Shown: in pieces, positions 47,533 to 56,151 of the stretch | Layout of the letters: each line of letters opens with the position of its first letter | How positions within the stretch are numbered: position 1 is the stretch's first letter | Translations under genes and position numbers: made by a program | Notes under the pieces: generated by a model | What the model saw: the letters and a program-made list of their open reading frames with translations, nothing else | Database searches by the model: none | Told to the model about the DNA's origin: nothing | From: Seohaeicola saemankumensis | GTDB lineage: Bacteria > Pseudomonadota > Alphaproteobacteria > Rhodobacterales > Rhodobacteraceae | DNA length: 64,000 bases | Direction of reading: 5' to 3' | NCBI RefSeq assembly: GCF_020171285.1 | Contig: NZ_JAIUZI010000003.1 | Location: 310,001-374,000 of the forward strand

Positions 47533-50500
47533 TCAGCGGCTGGCAAAGCTGCGCGCCGAATTGGCGATCCAGCGGCGGGTGTCGGCGGGGTCGATCACCG
47601 CGTCGATCTCGAATGTGGTCGCCACCGAAATCGCCTTGCCTCGGTCGTAGTAGCGCGCCAGCAGCTGGTCGAACAGCGCCTGTTTCTCGGCCGGATCGCT
47701 CAGCGCTTCCAGCTCCTTGCGATAGCCAAGATGCACCGCGCCCTCCAGCCCCATGCCGCCGAATTCGCCCGTGGGCCACGAGATGGTACAGGCGTTCTCG
47801 TGGAACCCGCCGCCGACCATCGCCATCGCACCCAGCCCATAGCCCTTGCGCAGCACCACGCCGAAAATCGGCACCTCCAGACGCGCCGCGCTCAGGAACA
47901 TCTGGCAGACGTCGCGCACCAGACCGGTCTTTTCCGCCTCGGGCCCGACCAGGAAACCGGGGGTGTCGCACAGCGACAGGATCGGCAGCCCCTGTGCGTT
48001 GCACTGGTCCATGAACCGCGCCGCCTTCAGCGCGGCAGGCCCGTCGATCGCGCCGCCCAGGTGATGCGCGTTGTTGGCCATCAGGCCAAAGGGGCGGCCC
48101 TCGATCCGCACCAGCGCCGTCAGGATGCCGATGCCGTAGTCGGACCGCAGCTCCAGAACCGAGCCTTCGTCGCACAGCCCCGCGATCACCCGGCGCACGT
48201 CGTGCACCTGCTTGCGGTTCTCCGGGATCGCGTGGCGCAGCAGCCGCTGGTCGGGGGCGGTGAAATCGGGCAGCGGTCCCTGGAAATAGGACAGGTATTG
48301 CTTGGCCACGGCACAGCCCTCGACCTCGTCCGCGACGCGGATATCGACCACGCCGTTGCGGGTCTGTACGTCGATCGGGCCGATCTCTTCGGGGGCATAG
48401 CGGCCCAGCCCGCCGCCCTCGATCATCGCCGGCCCCGCCATGCCGATGTTGGAATCCTCGGTGGCGATGATCACGTCGCAGCAGCCCAGCAAGGCGGCGT
48501 TGCCCGCGAAACAGCGCCCCGAAACCACCCCGATCAGCGGCACCTTGCCCGCCAGCGCCGCAAAGGTGGCAAAGGTCGGCACCTCCAGCCCGGCGATCTT
48601 GCCGCTGTCGTTGTCGCCGGGCCGCCCGCCGCCGCCCTCGGCGAACAGGATCACCGGCAGCTTCCACTTGCGGGCCAGTTCAAACACCCGGTCCTGCTTG
48701 TCATGGTTGCGCTTGCCCTGGGTTCCGGCCAGCACGAGATAGTCGTAGACCGCCAGCGCGCAGCGCGCGGCGTCGGGGCCGAACAGGTCGGCATTGACCG
48801 CGCCAAAGCCGGTGATCACCCCGTCTCCGGTGGTGTTCTCGATCAGGTCCTCCAGCGTGCGCCGGTTCGCCTGCGCGGCCAGCGCCAGCGCGCCGTATTC
48901 CTCGAAACTGTCGGCATCGCAGAGCCGGGCGAGGTTCTCGCGCGCCGTGCTCTGGCCGCGCCCTTTGCGCTTGGCGACCTTGGCCGGGCGGGCGTCGTCC
49001 AGCCCGTGCGCCAGCCGCTGGCGCAGCTCGGCCAGCTCCGGGCGGATCGCCTCGGGGTCCACCGCCTGACCCGTTTGCTCGGTCGCGGCATCCAGCCCGC
49101 CGGGCCCCATCACCACCATCACCTGCCCGTCGCCCATCGTGTCGCCCGGAGCGACCACGATCCGGCGCACCGTGCCGGGCGTCTCGGCAGCGACCACATG
49201 CTCCATCTTCATCGCCTCCAGCACCGCGACGGGGGTGCCCGCCGCAACCGGCTCGCCCGCCTCCACCAGGATCCGGGCCACGGTGGCCTGTATCGGCGCG
49301 CGGATGGCGGTTTCGTCGGCGGCCAGCGGTGTGTCTTCGGTGACCGCTGCCGCGGCCTCCGCCACCGGCGCGGACCGGTAGGCTGCCTGCGCCTGCGCCA
49401 GCTCGGGCAGGATATCCTCGACCGTATGCGTGGTCACCGCGTTGGCGCGCACGTCGTCGCGGTTCAGCAGCGCGCGTAGCACCGGGATGTTGGTGGCGAC
49501 CCCCTCGATGCGGAACCGGCCAAGTGCCCGGTCGGCCTTGGACACGGCAGTGGCAAACTCGGGGGCAGCCGATCGGGTGATGACCTTGGCCAGCAGCGGG
49601 TCGAACAGCGTGGTGACCGCATAGCCGCCATAGGCAAAGCCATCGACCCGGATGCCGGGCCCGGTCGGCGGCTCGTACCGGCTGACGGTTCCGGCGGCGG
49701 GGCGCGCCGCGCCGTCGGTGTCCATGTCCTCCAACGTGACCCGGCATTGAATCGCAAAACCCTCGGCCCGCTCCGGCCCGCTCTCCAGATCCGCAAGGCA
49801 GGCGCCGCCGGCCACCGCCAGCTGCTGCCGGACCAGATCGACGCCCAGCAACTCTTCGGTCACCGTGTGTTCGACCTGCAGGCGCGGATTGGCCTCGATG
49901 AACCAAGGGCGCTGGTCCTCGCCTTCGACAAGGAACTCAAAGGTACCCAGCCCCTTGTAGTTGACCGCACGGGCCAGCTTCAGCGCGGCATCGCACAGCG
50001 CCGCGCGGGTGTCGGGCCTCAGCGACGGGCTCGGCGCGATCTCGATGATCTTCTGGTGCCGCCGCTGCAGGGTGCATTCGCGCTCGCCAAAGTGGCGCAC
50101 CGCCCCCATGCCATCCCCCAGAACCTGCACCTCGACATGGCGGGCGTCGGTGATCAGCCGCTCCGCATACAGGCCCGGATCGCCAAAGGATTGCTGCGCC
50201 TCGGCCCGGCAGGCCGCGATCGCCTGCTCCAGCGCGCCGGCTTCGCGCACTATCCGCATGCCGCGCCCGCCGCCACCCGACATCGCCTTGATCATGATCG
50301 CCGAGCCTTCGGGCAGCGACGCCATGAACGCGGCGGCCTCGGCGGAGTCGTCGATGCGCGCCAGCCCCTCGATCACCGGAACGCCCTCGGCCTGCGCCAG
50401 TTCGCGCGCCTGCACCTTGTCGCCAAACAGCCTCAGCACCTCGGCCGGGGGGCCGACAAACCGCAGCCCGGCGGCCTGTACCATGTCCGCAAACCGCGCG

Positions 50501-50763
50501 TTTTCGCTGAGAAAGCCATAACCGGGGTGGATCGCGTCGCAGCCGGTCTGCCCTGCGGCATTAAGTACCGCCGCGCCATCGAGATAGGCGCGCGGGCCAC
50601 TGCCCGGCAGCGCCACCGCCTGATCGCAGACCGCATGATGCAGGCTGCTGGCGTCGTCTTGTGAATAGATCCCGACGGTTGCGATCCCCATGTCGGCGGC
50701 GGCCTGTGCAATGCGAATGGCGATCTCGCCACGGTTGGCAATCAAGAGCTTGGAAATAGTCAT
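47533..50763 (-). CDS. fused biotin-dependent acyl-CoA carboxylase (BC-BCCP-CT)
   Basis: A 1076-residue single-chain acyl-CoA carboxylase. The biotin carboxylase domain comes first (KLLIANRGEIAIRIAQAA; Gly-rich MIKAMSGGGGRGMR; the TLQRRHQK loop), up to about residue 450. The biotinyl domain follows with the lysine of EAMKMEH at residue 519, and then both halves of the carboxyltransferase from about 590 to the end. I start it at ATG 50763 with AGAGGA upstream; a longer frame to 50808 lacks a ribosome site. It is divergent from the box-linked TRAP operon. No carboxylation step is known in the box pathway, so its substrate is open: acetyl-, propionyl- or another acyl-CoA. Confidence 0.88.
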   Translation of the reverse strand: MTISKLLIANRGEIAIRIAQAAADMGIATVGIYSQDDASSLHHAVCDQAVALPGSGPRAYLDGAAVLNAAGQTGCDAIHPGYGFLSENARFADMVQAAGLRFVGPPAEVLRLFGDKVQARELAQAEGVPVIEGLARIDDSAEAAAFMASLPEGSAIMIKAMSGGGGRGMRIVREAGALEQAIAACRAEAQQSFGDPGLYAERLITDARHVEVQVLGDGMGAVRHFGERECTLQRRHQKIIEIAPSPSLRPDTRAALCDAALKLARAVNYKGLGTFEFLVEGEDQRPWFIEANPRLQVEHTVTEELLGVDLVRQQLAVAGGACLADLESGPERAEGFAIQCRVTLEDMDTDGAARPAAGTVSRYEPPTGPGIRVDGFAYGGYAVTTLFDPLLAKVITRSAAPEFATAVSKADRALGRFRIEGVATNIPVLRALLNRDDVRANAVTTHTVEDILPELAQAQAAYRSAPVAEAAAAVTEDTPLAADETAIRAPIQATVARILVEAGEPVAAGTPVAVLEAMKMEHVVAAETPGTVRRIVVAPGDTMGDGQVMVVMGPGGLDAATEQTGQAVDPEAIRPELAELRQRLAHGLDDARPAKVAKRKGRGQSTARENLARLCDADSFEEYGALALAAQANRRTLEDLIENTTGDGVITGFGAVNADLFGPDAARCALAVYDYLVLAGTQGKRNHDKQDRVFELARKWKLPVILFAEGGGGRPGDNDSGKIAGLEVPTFATFAALAGKVPLIGVVSGRCFAGNAALLGCCDVIIATEDSNIGMAGPAMIEGGGLGRYAPEEIGPIDVQTRNGVVDIRVADEVEGCAVAKQYLSYFQGPLPDFTAPDQRLLRHAIPENRKQVHDVRRVIAGLCDEGSVLELRSDYGIGILTALVRIEGRPFGLMANNAHHLGGAIDGPAALKAARFMDQCNAQGLPILSLCDTPGFLVGPEAEKTGLVRDVCQMFLSAARLEVPIFGVVLRKGYGLGAMAMVGGGFHENACTISWPTGEFGGMGLEGAVHLGYRKELEALSDPAEKQALFDQLLARYYDRGKAISVATTFEIDAVIDPADTRRWIANSARSFASR

Positions 50764-50847
50764 GAAATCCTCTGTCCGGCAGGCGTCGTACGGGCGTGTT
50801 TCTGTCAATGGCAGGCCGTCATCCGCCGTTTGACGGTACTATTACCA

Positions 50848-50888
50848 GACAAATCGCATATGCCCAGATACCCGGGCTGATATTTGTC
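50848..50888. promoter_or_regulatory. inverted repeat GACAAAT-N27-ATTTGTC
   Basis: Perfect 7-bp arms, extending to 10 bp with one mismatch (CCAGACAAAT and ATTTGTCAGG), lie about 90 bases upstream of the carboxylase start and 260 upstream of the TRAP gene. It could be a two-site operator. No regulator is assigned. Confidence 0.3.
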
Positions 50889-51082
50889 AGGAATTCGCGA
50901 TCCCTTTCGCGCCGCGCGGGCCAGAGGTGCAAAACCGGGGTTGGCTACAACATTTTATTATCAGCCGATGCGCAATCCTGACTTGCCCCCCGCCGGATAC
51001 GGGGCCACACACAGGATCGGAGAGGGAGAATGGGAACGCGGCCGCGAATGGGAAAGTTTGCGGTCTTTCACGTTTCCATATG

Positions 51083-51123
51083 GCAATATATTGCATCCAT
51101 GCCGAAGTTGGGCATTATATTGC
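51083..51123. promoter_or_regulatory. BoxR operator candidates before TRAP operon (two sites)
   Basis: GCAATATATTGC (51083-51094, a perfect palindrome) and GCATTATATTGC (51112-51123) match GCAnnATnnTGC and start 29 bases apart. They end 25 bases before the TRAP binding-protein start, a position fit for repression. Confidence 0.7.
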
Positions 51124-51148
51124 CTTATCGGTCAAAGGGAGGAATCAG

Positions 51149-52207
51149 ATGACCAAACGGAGAAGCATTCTGGGCTTTGTCGGCGGGGCAGCAATTGCCG
51201 CGATGACAACGGGCCTGACCGCAACCACGGCGCTGGCGCAGGACGTCACGCTCAAGATGCACCAGTTCCTGCCGCCGCAGGCCAACGTGCCAAAACTGGT
51301 TCTCGACGTCTGGGCGGACAACGTCGAAGAATCGTCCGGCGGACGGATCAAGATCGACCGCTACCCGTCGATGCAGCTGGGCGGCAAGCCGCCAGAGCTG
51401 ATGGACCAGGCCGTCGACGGCGTCGCCGACATCGTCTGGACCGTGGTCGGCTACACGCCGGGCCGGTTCCCGTCGACCGAGGTGTTCGAACTGCCGTTCA
51501 TGATGACCAACGCGCGCGCTGTCAGCCACGCGTACTGGGAAATGTTCGACAAGTACTGGAAAGACACCGAGTTCAAAGATGTGCACATCCTCGGCACCTG
51601 GGTGCACGGCCCCGGCATGATCCACACCAAGGATCCGGTGACCCTGCCGTCCGATCTGCAGGGCATGAAGATCCGCGGCGGCTCGCGCTCGGTCAACTCG
51701 CTGCTGACCGAACTGGGCGCGACCCCGGTCGGCATGCCGGTTCCGGCGGTGTCCGAGGGCCTGTCCAAGGGCGTCATCGACGGCACCACGATCCCGTGGG
51801 AAGTCACCACCGCGCTGAAGGTTCCGGAACTGGTGTCGAACCACACCGAATTCACCGGCAAGGCGCTTTATACGCTGACCTTCGTGCTGGCGATGAACAA
51901 GGCCAAGTACGAAAGCCTGCCTGATGACCTGAAAAAGGCGATCGACGACAACTCCGGTCTTGAGTTCTCGGTCTTCGCCGGCGGCACACAGGCCGACTCC
52001 GATGGCCCCTCGCGCGAAGTGGCGCTGGATCTGGGCAACAACGTGATCACTCTCGACGAAGCACAGACCCAGGTCTGGGCCGATGCCTCGCAGCCGATCT
52101 ACGCAGCCTGGATCGCCGACATGGGTGAAAAGGGTATCGACGGCCAGGCGCTGATCGACGAGGCCCGGATGTTGATCGAAAAGTACACTCCGATGTACGA
52201 AAAGTGA
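51149..52207 (+). CDS. TRAP binding protein, DctP type, probable benzoate uptake
   Basis: A 352-residue DctP-family binding protein with a signal peptide (MTKRRSILGF start, ending near TALAQDV) that has a Tat-like KRR. Typical fold marks are YPSMQLGG and GMKIRGGSRSVN with the ligand Arg. The start is ATG 51149 with GGGAGG upstream; the longer frame to 50927 is not coding. BoxR-like sites sit in its promoter, and benzoate-CoA ligase follows the TRAP genes, so I infer that it captures benzoate or a close aromatic acid. The TRAP ligand has not been shown. Confidence 0.88.
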   Translation: MTKRRSILGFVGGAAIAAMTTGLTATTALAQDVTLKMHQFLPPQANVPKLVLDVWADNVEESSGGRIKIDRYPSMQLGGKPPELMDQAVDGVADIVWTVVGYTPGRFPSTEVFELPFMMTNARAVSHAYWEMFDKYWKDTEFKDVHILGTWVHGPGMIHTKDPVTLPSDLQGMKIRGGSRSVNSLLTELGATPVGMPVPAVSEGLSKGVIDGTTIPWEVTTALKVPELVSNHTEFTGKALYTLTFVLAMNKAKYESLPDDLKKAIDDNSGLEFSVFAGGTQADSDGPSREVALDLGNNVITLDEAQTQVWADASQPIYAAWIADMGEKGIDGQALIDEARMLIEKYTPMYEK

Positions 52208-52227
52208 TCGTCTGACGATCGAACGGA

Positions 52228-52254
52228 CCGCGGCGGAGTTTCCGCCGCGGTTTT
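52228..52254 (+). terminator. hairpin with T-run between box TRAP dctP and dctQ
   Basis: A perfect 10-bp stem (CCGCGGCGGA with TCCGCCGCGG, 3-base loop) is followed by TTTT, 20 bases after the binding-protein stop. It is a good intrinsic terminator or attenuator that would limit permease mRNA. Confidence 0.8.
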
Positions 52255-52280
52255 GCATATGCGGCGAAAGGTGGGATCGT

Positions 52281-52865
52281 ATGCATAAGACAATGATGGC
52301 CGTGGCACGCGGGATGGCGATGATCGGGGGGGCGGTTCTGAGCCTTCTGATCGTGCTGACCTGCATTTCTATCGCGGGCCGCTCGCTGAACGGCATCTTG
52401 CACAGCGACTTCGTGATGTCCGTCGCTCCCGGCGTTGCCCGGTGGCTGATCGACCTCGGCATCGGCCCGGTGAACGGCGACTTCGAACTGGTCGAGGCGG
52501 GCGTCGCATTCGCCATCTTCGCGTTCATTCCCCTGTGCCAGATCACCTCGGGCCACGCCTCCGTCGACATCGTCGCCAACGCGCTGCCGCGCGGGGTCAA
52601 CCGCTTCCTGCGGATGGTGATCGAGGTCACCTTCGCCGCCGTTCTGGTGCTGATCGCCTGGCGGCTCTACGCCGGGATGCTCTCGAAACAAAGCTACGGC
52701 GAAACCTCGTTTCTGCTGCAGTTCCCGGTCTGGTGGGCCTATGCCGCCAGCCTGTTTGCCGCCGTCGTCGCGGCCCTGGTCGGCATCTATATGGCTGCCG
52801 TCCGCGTCTATGAATTTTTCACCGGCCGCATCCTGATCTGGGACGGCGTGGAGGTAGAACAATGA
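52281..52865 (+). CDS. TRAP small permease, DctQ type (box cluster)
   Basis: A 194-residue membrane protein with four helices, slightly longer than the family's usual 160-180 because of an extended loop between helices 1 and 2 (about residues 34-70). AAGGTGGGA precedes the start. It overlaps the large permease gene by 4 bases. It forms the membrane part of the proposed benzoate TRAP importer. Confidence 0.85.
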   Translation: MHKTMMAVARGMAMIGGAVLSLLIVLTCISIAGRSLNGILHSDFVMSVAPGVARWLIDLGIGPVNGDFELVEAGVAFAIFAFIPLCQITSGHASVDIVANALPRGVNRFLRMVIEVTFAAVLVLIAWRLYAGMLSKQSYGETSFLLQFPVWWAYAASLFAAVVAALVGIYMAAVRVYEFFTGRILIWDGVEVEQ

Positions 52866-54361
52866 GCGATCTGGCGATCGGCATATACTCGTTCCCGGCG
52901 TTGATGATCCTGATTTTCCTGCGCGTCCCGATCGGGCTGGCGATGTTCGTGGTGGGGCTCGTGGGACTGACCCTGGTCACCGACAGCACCAACGTCGCCT
53001 TTTCCCGGCTCAAGAACGAAACCTACACCACCTTCTCCAGCTATTCGCTGACCATCGTGCCGATGTTCCTGCTGATGGGCCATTTCGCCACGCTGGGCGG
53101 TATGTCGAACGCGCTGTTCAAGGCCGCCGAAGGCTGGCTGGGCCACCGTAAGGGCGGCGTCGCCATGGCGGCCATCGGCGCCTGCGCCGGTTTTGGCGCG
53201 ATCTGCGGCTCGTCGCTGGCCACGGCGGCCACCATGGGCCGGGTGGCCCTGCCGGAACTGCGCCAGTACGGCTATGCCGGTGGCTTTTCCACCGCGACAC
53301 TGGCGGCGGGCGGCACGCTGGGCATCCTGATCCCGCCTTCGGTGGTTCTGGTGATCTATGCCATCCTGACCGAACAGAATATCGCCAAGCTGTTCCTGGC
53401 CGCCTTTGTGCCGGGGATCCTGGCGGCGCTGGGCTATGTGCTGGCGATCTCGATCTATGTGCGGCTGTTCCCCGAATCCGCCGGCACCCGCCCCCGTGTG
53501 CCCTATGCCGAACGCTTCGCCGCGCTGATCGATGTCTGGCCGGTCCTGCTGGTCTTTGGCATGGTCGTCGGCGGCATCTACCTGGGCTGGTTCACCCCGA
53601 CCGAAGGCGCCGCCGTCGGCGCCGCCGGTACAGGGCTGATCGCGCTGGTCAACGGCGGTCTGACCCGCACCACGCTGGTCGAAAGCTTCATGGTCACCGC
53701 GCGGTCCACCGCGATGATCTTCTTCATCGTGCTGGGGGCCGGGTTCTATAACGGCTTCCTCGCGCTGACCCAGGTGCCGCAGTCGCTGGCCGACTATGTG
53801 GTGGCACAGGGGCTCAGCCCGTGGATGGTGCTGGCGCTGATCCTGATCTTCTACCTGATCTTCGGCTGCCTGATGGACAGCCTGTCGATGATCCTGCTGA
53901 CCATCCCGATCTTTTACCCGGTGATCAGCGTCATGGACTTCGGCCTTGTGTCGATCGAGATGATCCAGGCCGAACGCGCGATGGAGGTGCTGAGCGCCGG
54001 CATTCCCGAAGGCATGGGGCAGGATATGCTCGCCTCGATCAACACCGCCATCGCCGAAGGCGTGCAGCTGACCAAGGAACAGATGCAGGCGCTGGGCATC
54101 CGCGTGTCCGAAGGCATGGTCAACCGGATCGAGACCGAACAGGTCGCCATCTGGTTCGGTATCCTCGTCCTGATCGTGGTCGAGGTTGGGCTGATCACGC
54201 CGCCGGTGGGGATGAACCTCTTTATCATCAACGCGATGGACCGGAAAACACCGATGGTCGAAACCTACAAGGCGGTGATGTTCTTTGTCGGATCCGACCT
54301 GATCCGCGTGGTGATCCTCGTGATGTTCCCGGCGATCACCCTGTTCCTGATCCCGCACTAA
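52862..54361 (+). CDS. TRAP large permease, DctM type, with extra loop (box cluster)
   Basis: A 499-residue DctM permease with the usual marks VPMFLLMGHFAT, CAGFGAICGSSLATAATM, GGTLGILIPPSVV and EVGLITPPVGMNLFII. It is about 65 residues longer than the DctM encoded at 29604. The extra part lies between about residues 360 and 428, just before IWFG, and is mostly polar with Met, Glu and Gln. This probably forms an added loop between two late helices. It ends the TRAP transcript at a strong terminator. Confidence 0.9.
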   Translation: MSDLAIGIYSFPALMILIFLRVPIGLAMFVVGLVGLTLVTDSTNVAFSRLKNETYTTFSSYSLTIVPMFLLMGHFATLGGMSNALFKAAEGWLGHRKGGVAMAAIGACAGFGAICGSSLATAATMGRVALPELRQYGYAGGFSTATLAAGGTLGILIPPSVVLVIYAILTEQNIAKLFLAAFVPGILAALGYVLAISIYVRLFPESAGTRPRVPYAERFAALIDVWPVLLVFGMVVGGIYLGWFTPTEGAAVGAAGTGLIALVNGGLTRTTLVESFMVTARSTAMIFFIVLGAGFYNGFLALTQVPQSLADYVVAQGLSPWMVLALILIFYLIFGCLMDSLSMILLTIPIFYPVISVMDFGLVSIEMIQAERAMEVLSAGIPEGMGQDMLASINTAIAEGVQLTKEQMQALGIRVSEGMVNRIETEQVAIWFGILVLIVVEVGLITPPVGMNLFIINAMDRKTPMVETYKAVMFFVGSDLIRVVILVMFPAITLFLIPH

Positions 54362-54384
54362 AACAGCGCCACATATGGCGGCAG

Positions 54385-54420
54385 CGGCCCGCGGCTTCGG
54401 ACAGAAGCCGCGGGCCGTTT
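54385..54420 (+). terminator. terminator of the box TRAP operon
   Basis: A perfect 14-bp stem (CGGCCCGCGGCTTC with its complement, 5-base loop) is followed by TTT. It separates the TRAP operon from the bclA promoter. Confidence 0.8.
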
Positions 54421-54467
54421 GCGTTCTGGCGGCTGACAGGCTCTGACCCGGCACACAGGTGAAATAT

Positions 54468-54529
54468 GCAAAATAATGCCAAATCGTGTAGCAATATCTT
54501 GCATACAGATAAAATGGATGCATTATTGC
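54468..54529. promoter_or_regulatory. BoxR operator candidates before bclA (three sites)
   Basis: GCAAAATAATGC (54468-54479), GCAATATCTTGC (54491-54502) and a shorter GCATTATTGC (54520-54529). The second and third start 29 bases apart, as in the TRAP promoter. The last ends 71 bases before the ligase start. Confidence 0.7.
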
Positions 54530-54600
54530 CGGTAATCGAATCCCGGTGCGCCGATGCTGCGCCGGGTCGTTACGCCAGTTCCGATCAGGGAGGTAGGAAC

Positions 54601-56151
54601 ATGCCAGACACCGCGCCCGGCAACGACAATGCCGCCGTCTATTTCGTCGACCGTCATCTTCACGAGGGCCGCGCCGAGAAAACCGCCTTTCGCGAGGCCG
54701 ACGGCGAAAAACGCAGCCTGACCTATGGCCGGCTGGCCGAGGAAACCGCCCGCTTTGCCGGCGCGCTCTACCGCCACGGGGTCCGGCGTGAAGAACGCGT
54801 CGCGATGATCGTGCGCGACCAGATCGAATTCCCGGTGGTGTTCTGGGGTGCGCTCAAGGCGGGCGCGATCCCGGTGCCTCTGAACACGCTGCTCTCCGCC
54901 GATATCTACGAGGCGATCCTGAACGACAGCCGCGCGTCGATCCTCGTGGTGTCCGAACAGCTGTGGGAAACCGTCAAGCCCGCCATCGCCGACAACCGCT
55001 ACCTGCGCGCGGTCGTGGTGATCGGCGACGCGCCCGAAGGCACCGAAAGCTACTGGGCCTTTACCGAGGGCGCCGAACCGGTCGAAACCGTCGAGGCGCA
55101 CGAGGACGAGCTTGCCTTCTGGCTCTATTCCTCCGGCTCCACCGGCGTGCCCAAGGGCGTGCGCCACGTGCATTCCAGCCTGCGCGCCACCGCCGACACC
55201 TTTGGCGCTCAGGTGCTGGGCATCCGCGAGGATGACACCGTCTATTCCGTGGCCAAGCTGTTCTTTGCCTACGGGCTGGGCAACGGCATGTCCTTCCCGA
55301 TGTCGGTCGGGGCAACCACGGTTCTCTATGGCGGACGCCCGACCCCCGACGCGGTGTTCGACATCATGAAGGACGAACGCCCGACCCTGTTCTGCGGTGT
55401 GCCCACGCTCTTTGCCGCCGTGGTTGCCGCACAAGAGGCGCGCGGCGGCAAACCCGACCATTGCGTGCGGCTGTGCACCTCGGCGGGCGAGGCGCTGCCG
55501 CGTGACGTCGGCGAACGCTGGGAAAACCTCTGGGGTGCGGAAATCGTCGATGGGGTGGGCTCCACCGAAATGCTGCATATCTTCCTCTCCAACCGCCCCG
55601 GCGACGTGGTCTATGGCACCTCAGGCAAGGCGGTGCCGGGCTACGAGGTGCGGCTGGTCGATGAACACGACGAAGACGTGCCCGAAGGCGAGGTCGGCGA
55701 ACTGCTGGTGCGCGGGCCGTCCAGCGCCGAAGGCTACTGGAACCGCCGCAGCAAGTCGCAGGCCACATTCGCCGGCCACTGGACCCGCACTGGCGACAAA
55801 TACGAATGCACGCCCGACGGCCGCTATGTCTACTGCGGCCGCACCGACGACATGTTCAAGGTGTCGGGCATCTGGGTATCCCCCTTCGAGGTCGAACAGG
55901 CGCTGATCGAGCATCCTGCCGTGCTGGAGGCCGCCGTGGTCGCCCGCGCCGATGACAAGGGGCTCGACAAACCCGCCGCCTATATCGTGCTCAAGGACGG
56001 CGCCGACCAAGCGATCGCAGACGAATTGAAAGAGCTGGTGAAGGAGAAAATCGGCATGTGGAAATACCCGCGCTGGATCGAGGTGGTCGAGGACCTGCCT
56101 AAAACCGCCACGGGCAAGATCCAGCGGTTCAAACTGCGGGGCGCCGCCTGA
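54601..56151 (+). CDS. bclA: benzoate-CoA ligase
   Basis: A 516-residue acyl-adenylating enzyme that activates benzoate to benzoyl-CoA with ATP and CoA, the entry step of the box pathway. The phosphate loop is YSSGSTGVPKG, the adenine region is YGTSGKAVPG, the hinge TGDKYE follows, and the catalytic Lys is in TATGKIQRF. AGGGAGGTAGG precedes ATG 54601. Its stop overlaps the next hydrolase gene by one base. The symbol badA is used for the same enzyme elsewhere. Confidence 0.92.
   Translation: MPDTAPGNDNAAVYFVDRHLHEGRAEKTAFREADGEKRSLTYGRLAEETARFAGALYRHGVRREERVAMIVRDQIEFPVVFWGALKAGAIPVPLNTLLSADIYEAILNDSRASILVVSEQLWETVKPAIADNRYLRAVVVIGDAPEGTESYWAFTEGAEPVETVEAHEDELAFWLYSSGSTGVPKGVRHVHSSLRATADTFGAQVLGIREDDTVYSVAKLFFAYGLGNGMSFPMSVGATTVLYGGRPTPDAVFDIMKDERPTLFCGVPTLFAAVVAAQEARGGKPDHCVRLCTSAGEALPRDVGERWENLWGAEIVDGVGSTEMLHIFLSNRPGDVVYGTSGKAVPGYEVRLVDEHDEDVPEGEVGELLVRGPSSAEGYWNRRSKSQATFAGHWTRTGDKYECTPDGRYVYCGRTDDMFKVSGIWVSPFEVEQALIEHPAVLEAAVVARADDKGLDKPAAYIVLKDGADQAIADELKELVKEKIGMWKYPRWIEVVEDLPKTATGKIQRFKLRGAA

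Larger units (their letters stand above)
50764..51148. promoter_or_regulatory. divergent control region, carboxylase / box TRAP operon
   Basis: This 385-base gap has no gene I can support. The half next to the TRAP gene holds two BoxR-type dyads (51083-51123) and a GGGAGG ribosome site at 51137. The half next to the carboxylase holds a 7-bp inverted repeat GACAAAT/ATTTGTC (50848-50888). A TTGACG hexamer at 50830 has no convincing partner. Confidence 0.6.

Noticed and set aside
50856..50863. GCATATGC as another BoxR site
   Set aside because: It is only 8 bases, lacks the GCAnnATnnTGC spacing and is likely chance.
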